Shown here in pieces: positions 43,885-51,500 of a DNA stretch of 64,000 bases. Both the position numbers and the translations under genes were made by a program. This DNA comes from Planctomycetota bacterium (GTDB lineage: Bacteria > Planctomycetota > Planctomycetia > Pirellulales > Pirellulaceae): assembly GCA_963204915.1 (NCBI GenBank), contig CAUJHS010000063.1, positions 28,530 through 92,529 of the forward strand, written 5' to 3'. The notes below the pieces were generated by a model. It made no database searches. It was not told where the DNA came from and worked only from the letters and a program-made list of their open reading frames with translations. Position 1 is the stretch's first letter. Each line of letters starts with the position of its first letter.

Positions 43885-44910
43885 ATGCCGGTTTCGCTTT
43901 CTTGCCCTCAGGGGCACCGACTGACGGTGTCTCGCCGCTATGCGGGCAAGACCGTGAAGTGCCCAGAGTGTGGCGGCAAGGTGGCTATCCCACCACTCGA
44001 CGCGATTGAGCAGAAACTGAAAACCCAGCGCGAGCGACGCACGTCGACGGCATCGCGCACGACGGGCGCAACCGGCAAACCACCTCCCGTACCACGCGTT
44101 CGACCCGAAAGCTCCGCCCACGCTTCGCGCGACAATGAAAATGCGGCGACCTCGCCACGTGAGGAAGTTGCTGACGCGGCTCTTCCCACCATCGAGCAAA
44201 CCGCACAACCCAAGCAGACGCCGCCACCCCTTCCACAACACGGGAGCAATCGCCCCGTTGGTGTTGCGCCCGCTGAGCCGCCGGCCGAGTACGCGGCTTT
44301 TGCCAGCACGGAATCGGAGCCCGCTGCCGACCCTGAAGTTTCTGCCGTTCAGCCCGGCTCGCCAAGTTTCCAACAGTTGGAACCATCGCAGGACGCGGCA
44401 AGCTACAAGCCTGATCTTGCGCACCGTTGGACTGCATACGGCATTGGGTTGTCACTCGCCGCAATCGGTTTGTTCGGTCTGACACCGGCGATGATCGAGA
44501 TTACGGAATTTGTTGATTCCGATCACACGTTGCCAGTAGCACGTTGGGCTTGGCTATTGATCTTCCTGGCCACGATCCAAATTGCCTACGGAATTTACGT
44601 TGGCCAGATACCCGACTGGAGCACGGCATGGGTCACAGCCCTCGTCGGCGCCGGACTTTCCGCCATGTACGCCTTCCTGTTCGGATTGACGTTATACGTG
44701 GGTGAAGACAGCGAACTCGTTGCGTGGTTGCAACTGGAGGATCAAACGCTCGCAGGCGACGCAAGTCGCTGGTGTTTCGTCATGGTGGGAACTCTGGGCT
44801 TATTCGCCTACTTTGCCGGATTCGCCGCCCTCCGGTGGCGTCGAGCCGTGGAGCGTTTGCGTTACCTGACGGAAAAACTCGACGCCACACCACCGCCTTT
44901 CGATGTTTAG
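43885..44910 (+). CDS. zinc-ribbon membrane protein with Pro-rich linker
   Basis: A 341-residue protein of unknown role. The N-terminal zinc ribbon CPQGHRLTVSRRYAG then KTVKCPECGGKVAIP (about residues 7-36) is of a kind frequent in planctomycetes. It is followed by a disordered Pro/Ser/Glu linker (about 40-165) and four transmembrane helices (about 178-330; GIGLSLAAIGLFGLTPAMI, WAWLLIFLATIQIAYGIYVG, TALVGAGLSAMYAFLFGLTL, VMVGTLGLFAYFAGFAALRW). The ATG at 43885 starts directly at the ribbon. Standing alone between unrelated genes. Confidence 0.7.
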   Translation: MPVSLSCPQGHRLTVSRRYAGKTVKCPECGGKVAIPPLDAIEQKLKTQRERRTSTASRTTGATGKPPPVPRVRPESSAHASRDNENAATSPREEVADAALPTIEQTAQPKQTPPPLPQHGSNRPVGVAPAEPPAEYAAFASTESEPAADPEVSAVQPGSPSFQQLEPSQDAASYKPDLAHRWTAYGIGLSLAAIGLFGLTPAMIEITEFVDSDHTLPVARWAWLLIFLATIQIAYGIYVGQIPDWSTAWVTALVGAGLSAMYAFLFGLTLYVGEDSELVAWLQLEDQTLAGDASRWCFVMVGTLGLFAYFAGFAALRWRRAVERLRYLTEKLDATPPPFDV

Positions 44911-44993
44911 CGCCCGCGACCCGGGTGGCGTGGCGCGCCGCTCGTCATTTAGGGACAAAGCTCGCTTTGCTGTGGAAGGCAAGCAAGTCGTTG

Positions 44994-45191
44994 TTACAGC
45001 GATTTGACGAACGAATCGAGTTCGCGTTCCGCTCGCTCTTTTTCCCAGCCATACCGCTCCTGCAGCCGACCCGCTAACTCGTCGCGTTTGCCGGACAGAA
45101 CGTCCAGTTCGTCATCGGTCAAATCGCCCCATTGTTGCTTGACCTTGCCCTTAAATTGCTTCCAGTTACCTTCAATTTGATCCCAGTTCAT
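44994..45191 (-). CDS. CsbD family stress-response protein
   Basis: A 65-residue CsbD-like protein. Nearly the whole sequence fits the family: MNWDQIEGNWKQFKGKVKQQ, WGDLTDDELDVLSGKRDELA and GRLQERYGWEKERAERELD. The ATG at 45191 is preferred to an in-frame upstream ATG because GGGAGAA lies just before it and the family starts here. Function of CsbD proteins is poorly defined; they are often induced by general stress. The gene is divergent from the tmRNA gene. Confidence 0.9.
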   Translation of the reverse strand: MNWDQIEGNWKQFKGKVKQQWGDLTDDELDVLSGKRDELAGRLQERYGWEKERAERELDSFVKSL

Positions 45192-45422
45192 CGTTTTCTC
45201 CCAAGTACAATGAGCCACTTATTTACACTTAGTTTCCCACCCGCGTGGAAAACCGCCATGTTACATACAACTTGCAGACCTCGTGCCAAGAGCCAAGAAT
45301 TGCCGTCCCGCACTGAGGAAATGCTCGACCGATGCGGCAAATGGCGGTACACCTGGAGCGTCACAACTTGAGAAAAGCAATGAACTTTACCGATAACCAT
45401 TCCGTAATAACCAGCAGCGGCG

Positions 45423-45428
45423 TATAAT
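45423..45428 (+). promoter_or_regulatory. -10 element upstream of the tmRNA gene
   Basis: A perfect TATAAT 29 bases before the mature 5' end of tmRNA. The -35 region 17 bases upstream reads TTCCGT and is only a weak match. Confidence 0.5.
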
Positions 45429-45457
45429 GTTGCAGCAGGACGCCGCTGCGTCCTCTC

Positions 45458-45816
45458 GGGGGCGAAATGGATTCGACCGGATGACTGGAAGTGAGTGTTG
45501 CGTGCCGTGGTTGGTCAGAAGCCACGTTAAAAGCCGACCAACAAATTTAACTGCCGAAGGTAACTTCGCACTGGCTGCCTAACACATGGGTAGCCCCGAC
45601 TGCGGCCCTTAGTTGGAGAGAGCCAAAAGTCGGTTGCCAAATCCAAATCGCTTAGGCCCACGCCGGAAACGGTCTATGTTAAAAAACGTCTCTGGCTAGT
45701 TGGCGACGGATCTCGTCGAAAAGAGCCGTAGTCAGCGAATACCAAATTTTCGACTACGCCCGTAGACGCATTCACGGAAACATCGCGGGACGCGGGTTCA
45801 ATTCCCGCCGCCTCCA
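45458..45816 (+). ncRNA. ssrA: transfer-messenger RNA (tmRNA)
   Basis: Rescues stalled ribosomes by trans-translation. The 5' end GGGGGCGAAATGGATTCGAC and the 3' end GGGTTCAATTCCCGCC-GCCTCCA form the tRNA-Ala-like half (acceptor GGGGGCG pairs with CGCCTCC; G-U allowed). The tag frame begins at GCC 45553-45555 after TAACT and reads AEGNFALAA, then TAA at 45580-45582. The typical pseudoknot region and a single-piece (non-permuted) organisation are consistent. The genome reads ACTA after the acceptor stem, so the CCA end is not encoded and must be added. Confidence 0.96.
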
Positions 45817-45819
45817 CTA

Positions 45820-45855
45820 AACGCCGACTTGCGATTTTCGCAAGTCGGCGTTTTT
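45820..45855 (+). terminator. Rho-independent terminator of tmRNA
   Basis: ACGCCGACTTGCGA and TCGCAAGTCGGCGT pair perfectly around a TTT loop and are followed by TTTTT (45851-45855), immediately after the tmRNA 3' end. Confidence 0.95.
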
Positions 45856-46156
45856 CATGCGCTTACGACAAATCTCTTGCCTTCCAGCGGGTTGCGGAAA
45901 TACTTGGTGTCAGGTTTCGTGTCAGATAACCACGGAGCAAGTGTCAGGTAAGAAGACTTGCTCGGACGATTCCTTGCATCATGAGAGATGTTCCATGCCG
46001 GTCCGGAAGCGCACTCTACGACCCGACCCCACCTGAGTCGGATGCTGCTGGTGGGTGCTGTAAAGCAACAGAGCGTCTTTGATCTCGTCGAGGCTGGTCA
46101 TCGGGGTATCTAATTGGGAATTGCCATGAATCCCGCCACTTAGGTCGCATGATTTT
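45856..46156. other. intergenic region downstream of tmRNA
   Basis: About 300 bases without a supported gene. A minus-strand 40-codon frame (45979-46101, starting MTSLDEIKDALLLYSTHQ) is open but has no clear ribosome-binding site. The short direct repeats of GTGTCAG (near 45908, 45920 and 45939) are too few to interpret. No att-like duplication of the tmRNA 3' end was found. Confidence 0.4.
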
Positions 46157-47245
46157 TTAGGTCTGCTGGTAATGGGTCGCCGCTACCCGACAATCTCGAC
46201 AGACGAAAGCGTAGTAGATGCCCTCGGCGGCGGCGTAATCCTCGTTGCTGAGTTGAGCGATGAAAACCATCTTGTGATGGCACGAAGGACATCGAGGGTA
46301 TTCGGCATCCTGTTCCCACGAAGGATGTCCACCGACCTGTGAAAACGAGATTGGCATGTTGCGGTCGGCGGACTCGGTGATGGGGCGCTGCTTGCTGCTC
46401 AGAACCAATGCGTCTTCTTTGGGAAAGTCCCAGTCGCCTGCATCGTCGGGCAGGTATTCGGGGCGAACATTCGCCGGATGGCACGATGCTCCTCCAACCC
46501 AGTCAAACTGCGTGAAGACCACCCCGTAACAAGTACACACGTCACAGGTCTCGATCCGCAGGCGACTCCCTTCGACCCCGAGAAAGGCAAGCAACTCATT
46601 GCTCAAATCGAAGTCGAACAGGGCCGTCATTCTGCGTTCGCACCACTGGCATGAAGACGTGCTGGGAGCGTTGATCTGAATTGCGCCGGGGACGGCATCA
46701 GGATGATCGTGCAGCACAAGGGGACGGCATTCATTGAGGATCAGTCCTCGCCTTTCTCCGTTGTCTGTGAGTTCCCAGCCCGCTGAGTCGGCGTATTCGT
46801 GAGGTGGTATGTGCAGCGACTCGCACCACCACGGGGGATTCGTTCGCCAGATGTGGAAGGCTTGTTGCACAGTGGGGTTGTCGGCCCAAGCAAGAGCCAG
46901 CAGCGACAGGTTTACGTTCTCGGCTTCACCATCACCGAGTTGCTCAATCAGCAGGTTCGTCGCTTGTTGGTTAGTGCCGTGAAAGATCACCGGAGGGTAA
47001 AGAAGGTTACTCGCCGCCAGTTCGAGGTGCAGACCCGAAAGACTACCCGGCTGGAGACAAGCCAGATGAGCAAGAATGTCGCCTTTGCCGCTTTCGACGG
47101 CAAACCGAGCCAGCGTGCTGCACTCGTTGGGTGAAAGCGAACGATACGTTGCGGCGACATTTCGCTGGGCAGTGCGAAGGTTGTCCGCCGTGCCGAAGTT
47201 CCGGCATTCGTGAAATGCCTTGATCGTCTCGATTCGCTCGTTCAT
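46157..47245 (-). CDS. zinc-binding protein with C-terminal DUF1963-like region
   Basis: A 362-residue soluble protein, not clearly recognised. The N-terminal 150 residues are helical and HEAT-like (LARFAVESGKGDILAHLACL; NLSLLALAWADNPTVQQAF). The C-terminal half has three Cys pairs: SCQWCERR, TCDVCTCYG and a final ribbon YPRCPSCHHKMVFIAQL...FVCRDC. The piece GGHPSWEQDAEYPRCPSCHH resembles the end of DUF1963/YwqG-type proteins. The ATG at 47245 is chosen because AGGAAAGG lies upstream. Base composition and context (tmRNA on one side, a decayed ParA gene on the other) make acquired DNA possible. Confidence 0.65.
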   Translation of the reverse strand: MNERIETIKAFHECRNFGTADNLRTAQRNVAATYRSLSPNECSTLARFAVESGKGDILAHLACLQPGSLSGLHLELAASNLLYPPVIFHGTNQQATNLLIEQLGDGEAENVNLSLLALAWADNPTVQQAFHIWRTNPPWWCESLHIPPHEYADSAGWELTDNGERRGLILNECRPLVLHDHPDAVPGAIQINAPSTSSCQWCERRMTALFDFDLSNELLAFLGVEGSRLRIETCDVCTCYGVVFTQFDWVGGASCHPANVRPEYLPDDAGDWDFPKEDALVLSSKQRPITESADRNMPISFSQVGGHPSWEQDAEYPRCPSCHHKMVFIAQLSNEDYAAAEGIYYAFVCRDCRVAATHYQQT

Positions 47246-47324
47246 TTCCACATCCTTTCCTCGGGTTATTATCGCCAAATGATTGCGTCCTTCCTACTAC
47301 GAGGCGCCTCGCTGCGCCGCTGCC

Positions 47325-47885
47325 AATCCAAAAGTTGTATTGGCCGTTTCTGAAGGATGCGTAGGCACCAGTTATCGCCGTCGTTCCGATTCATTCACTC
47401 ACGGAGACGACTACCATGAGAGCCGCCTGCTTTATATCGAGCGTCATAAGAAGACTCTTCACGACCTTTTGGCGGGAATGTTGGACGAGGAGTTTGACGC
47501 CAGCCAAATCGCAGAATTCGTCGAGCCGAATGCCTCGAACATCGACGGCGGCTTTAAGAATCTCTTCGTCATTCATTCCTTGTTCGGTGCGAATCGACGA
47601 CTTCCAGACGAACATGGCCAAAGGGGCCCGCCACGGCTAAAAAACAACGGAGGAGTTCTGGGGCATCTTCAACAAGCGGCGAAACGCTCTTCGCCGGTGA
47701 GTCACGGACGATTACCACTTCACGATCATCGACTGTCCGCCCCGCCTCGCCATTCAGGTTAGGGCGCTGCTGCCTGCCACCGACGCCTTCGTGCTTCCGT
47801 CAATTCCGGATCGGCTGCTGCGGCTGGGCTTCAAGTCCGGCGTGCGGTTGAACCGTACACGCGAATTTCGCGTTGCCCGGACATC
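47325..47885 (+). pseudogene. decayed ParA/Soj-like ATPase gene
   Basis: Fragments of a ParA-type ATPase spread over more than one frame. Around 47330-47365 the frame reads PKVVLAVSEGCVGTS, like a mutated deviant Walker A. Next come RHKKTLHDLLAGMLDEEF and FVEPNASNIDG. After a frame change near 47600 come FWGIFNKRRNALRR (ended by a stop) and DDYHFTIIDCPPRLAIQVRA followed by LLPATDAFVLPSIPDRL, the conserved 'IIDCPP' and 'AD.vliP' segments. Frameshifts and a stop rule out a working product. Likely a remnant of a plasmid- or integrative-element-type partition gene; a chromosomal ParA relative is also possible. Confidence 0.6.
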
Positions 47886-48051
47886 GAAGGCGAACCTCTA
47901 GAGCGCTCCTTAGAGGATCTCGCTTTCTAATCGGGGGTTGGCGGCAATACCTGCAAAGCCTTGTACTTTCCGAACGGGGCGTTCGAGGCTTCGCTCTGTC
48001 CTCCACAGCTCGGGTTCGCCGTCGGCTGTCCCCAACTTTCTGGAGAAAGAG

Positions 48052-48080
48052 TTGACTTTGCGCGTTTACTTCTGTAGATT
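48052..48080 (+). promoter_or_regulatory. promoter of the blaI operon
   Basis: TTGACT (48052-48057) and TAGATT (48075-48080) are separated by 17 bases, 42 bases before the blaI start. The -10 overlaps the palindromic operator candidate. Confidence 0.6.
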
Positions 48081-48092
48081 TAGTCAACTAAA
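48079..48092 (+). promoter_or_regulatory. candidate BlaI operator
   Basis: TTTAGT-CA-ACTAAA is an inverted repeat centred just downstream of the -10 and 30 bases before the repressor gene. BlaI/MecI repressors bind short palindromes with TACA/TGTA-like half-sites over their own promoter; the half-site here differs, so autoregulation is inferred from position. Confidence 0.45.
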
Positions 48093-48122
48093 CGATGCCG
48101 CATTCCGGGAGGCGGTGCGATC

Positions 48123-48497
48123 ATGACATCCACACAGCTTGGCCGAGTTCAACTGCTCATCATGCAGGTCTTATGGGACCGGGGGCGGGCGACCGCCCGC
48201 GAGATTACCGACGCGATCAACGCCACCGAGCCGATCGCGCACAGCACGGTGCAGACCTTGTTGCGCGGGTTGGAGGAAAAATGCTCGGTGTCGCACGAGG
48301 CCCAGGACCGCACGTTTGTTTTCTTTCCGCTGGTTCAAGAACACGAGTTCAAGCAGAGCGCCACGCGCGACCTGGTGGAGCGCGTGTTCGGCGGCAGCGT
48401 GGGGAGCCTGGTGGCCCATCTGTTGACGCACGAAAACGTCTCGCGCGAAGAGATCGACGAGATCCGCAAGCTCATCAAACAACAAGGTAAGAAGTAA
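48123..48497 (+). CDS. BlaI/MecI/CopY family transcriptional repressor
   Basis: A 124-residue winged-helix repressor. Family features: LGRVQLLIMQVLWDRGRATA (helix 1), REITDAINATEPIAHSTVQT (recognition helix region; the usual 'tvkTlL.RLe.KG' reads STVQTLLRGLEEK) and the C-terminal dimer/cleavage part LVERVFGGSVGSLVAHLL. In BlaI/BlaR1 systems the repressor is inactivated after a membrane M56 protease senses a signal; the gene for such a protease starts 10 bases downstream. GGGAGGCGG lies 11 bases before the ATG. Confidence 0.93.
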   Translation: MTSTQLGRVQLLIMQVLWDRGRATAREITDAINATEPIAHSTVQTLLRGLEEKCSVSHEAQDRTFVFFPLVQEHEFKQSATRDLVERVFGGSVGSLVAHLLTHENVSREEIDEIRKLIKQQGKK

Positions 48498-48507
48498 GGG
48501 GATCGCC

Positions 48508-51500
48508 ATGAACTGGCTTCAGACCGAGATGGCCTTGTTGGACGCGGCGGTCGCCACGGTGGGCTTCGCCTTCAATTGGTTGCTGCAATCGACGTTGGTG
48601 ATTGCGGCGGGCCTGGCGTGCGCCTGGCTGCTGCATCGCCGGGGATCGGCGTTGCAGTCGGCCGTCTATCGCACCACGCTCGTAGCCGCCCTCGTCTGTC
48701 CGCTGGCCACTTTCCTGTTGGCGCTCGGCGGCGTCTCGGGCTGGTCGGTCGAATTGCCCGTCGCCTGGACCTACGAACAGGTGAGCGGAAGACCGCCTGG
48801 GGAAAGCTCTGTGCCACCGCAGGCGATGGCCGTGACGCCGCAACAGGCGTTTTCGCCGTCGGCCAACAATGACGTTCCTTGGGAGACTTCGCCGCTCGCA
48901 GCGGACACGTTTCCGCAGGCAGCCTCCTGGCAAGACGGAGGGAAACCGCCATCGTTTTCCAGTGCGCCGCCAACTGCGGTTGGGACGAATCCACTTCCAG
49001 TCGGAGTAAATCCATTGCGGGTGTCGGCAAACTCCCGCCCTGAGCCATCCAGCGTCACGGTACCCGCGGAAACCTGGTTATTCGAGGTCCGAGGCTTCGG
49101 GCTGGCGGCGATCGCCATCTGCCTAGCGTGGTGTGCCGCGTCGACGGTCTTACTGCTTCGCTTGGGATGCGCCTGGCAGCGGTTGGATCGCCTTCGCCGC
49201 GGCGCGGCGCCGGCGGAAGAGGCGACGCAACAGGCTTGCCGCGAACTGGCAACGCTGGTGGGCGTCTCTCCGCCCCCCGTGCTGCGCAGTCCGTATCTGG
49301 CCAGCCCTTGCCTAGCAGGGTTGGTGCGGCCGGCGGTGTTGTTGCCGGAAGCCGACGTGTCGCTGCCGGTGCGCGACGTGTTGATCCACGAGTTGGCGCA
49401 CTTGCGCCGCCGCGATTGTATGTGGAACTTGCTCCGCCGGGTGACCGAGGCGGTCTTCTTCTTTCAGCCGCTGGTGTGGATGCTGGCGCGCCGGTTGGAA
49501 ACCGCCGCCGAAGAAGTGTGCGACGACTACGTGGTCCAGTTGGGCGGCGACCGTGAAGGCTACGCACGCCGCCTGGTGGACCTGGCCGAACTCTCGACCC
49601 TTCCTGTAGGAGCGGCGGGCGTGGCGATGGTGTCGCTGCGGTCGATCCTGGCCAAGCGAGTCGTGCGGATCATGGACACCCGGCGTTCGCTTTCGACGCG
49701 CGCCGGCAACTTGCTCTTGGTGTTGGTGATGGCGGGCGGCCTGGCCGGCACGATGTTGGTTGGTTTGGTCGGTTTGGGTCCGCAGTCTTCGGTGGCGGTA
49801 GCGGTGGCGCAGGTGGCCGATGATGGCCTGGCGGATGAGACCGATGGGACGAACGGGACAAATGGGACCGATGAGAAAACAAGTGGCGCCGACGAGGAAG
49901 AAGCCAACGACGCGGCGGACGGCGACCAAGAAGCGAAGTCTGACGAACAACTCCACGGCCGCGTGACTGGGGCCGACGGCAAAGCGGTCGCGGGCGCCAA
50001 ACTGTACTGGATTCGCTCGCGCGTCCACGACCTGCAGCCGCAGCCGCCGATCCTTGTGGCGACCACCGGCGACGATGGCGTTTTCCGTTTCACGCCTCCG
50101 CCGTCGCACGTCACGGAAAACGACCCGGCCAGTTGGGACTATTCGGACCGCATCGTCGTGACGGCGCGCGGCCATGGCTTCACAGTCACCTGGCCCGGCG
50201 GAATCCGCGACGCCATGAACGCGCCAGGCGGTTTGTTGCGCACGTTGGCCCGCGTCATCGGCGGCCAGCAGGGGCCGGCGGCGTTGCCCGCGGCGGGCGA
50301 GCCGATTCGCGGCCGGCTGGTCGATATCAATGGCCAACCCGTGATCGGCGCTACCGTCCGTATCCGCTGGTTCAACGACGAAAACGCTGGTCGGTATGAC
50401 GTTCAGGAGGCCGAAGCCCGCGGCGTGGAGAACGCCGCCTGGCAGGCGCGCGTCAACGACTTATTGAACGTCATCGAGCCAGCGCAATTGCGCGCCGCCT
50501 TGCCGAGCGCGACCACCAACGCCGAGGGACGCTTCGAGCTGCGCGACCTCGGCCCCCGGCGGTTGGTGCAGTTGTTGATTGAGGGCGAAGGCATCGAATC
50601 GACCGAGATCGTGGCCCGCAACGAGCCGGGCGAAAAAATCGTCTTGACCTCCGACCGGCACGAGCGCGGCGGAACGCAAACGGTGTATCCGAACGAGTTT
50701 CTCCACGCCATCGGTCCGTCCAAGCCCGTGGAAGGGCGCGTGTTGGATCTCGACACGGGCGAACCGATCGCCAATGCCGTGGTGCGGGCTTTCATGATCC
50801 ACGGCGACCGTTTGAATTCCAGTCGCGAGCGGGAGCAATTTGCGACCACGACTGACGCCGCCGGACGGTATCGCATTACCGGCTTGCCCATCGGCGCGGA
50901 GAACCGCCTGGTCGCCTTCGCCACGGGCGATGTGTCTTACCTTCCCGTAGGACATGCGGCCGACACGTCCGCTGCGGGCGCCGCAACCGAGTTGGACTTT
51001 CGACTCAAACGCGGCGTGTGGGCCGAGGGGCGCGTGTTCGACTCCACAACCGACAAACCGTTCACCGGCGAGCTGATCTACTACTTCTTCCGCAACCCCG
51101 AACTGGAAGCGGCGATACCGGGACTGCGCACCGCCTACCTCGATGGACGCTATTGGACGAACGCCAACGGCGAGTTCCGCGTGCCGGTGCCGCCGACGCG
51201 CGGGGTGTTGGCGTTCCGCTATGACGGCCGCGCGATCGACCGCGACGGCATCGACCGTTTCGCGCGCGGGTTCGGCGCCGACGAGATTAGAGGCAGCGAA
51301 GATTTCGGCGGGTCGAAAGCGTTTCCCACTCTGCCGTTTTACCTCACACCGGGAAACTACGAACGTGTGGCCGAGGTTCCGGCGGCCGAAGGGCGCAACG
51401 TGGTGCGCGTCGAGATGCCGCTCTTCGCCAGTCCGCCCGTGACCGTGCGCGCCGTCGATCCGGAGGGCAACGGCGTAACCGACTTCCAAGTCTACGGCGC

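Noticed and set aside
45979..46101. 40-codon minus-strand frame MTSLDEIKDALLLYSTHQ... downstream of tmRNA.
   Set aside because: No ribosome-binding site and no recognisable family; reported only as part of the intergenic description.
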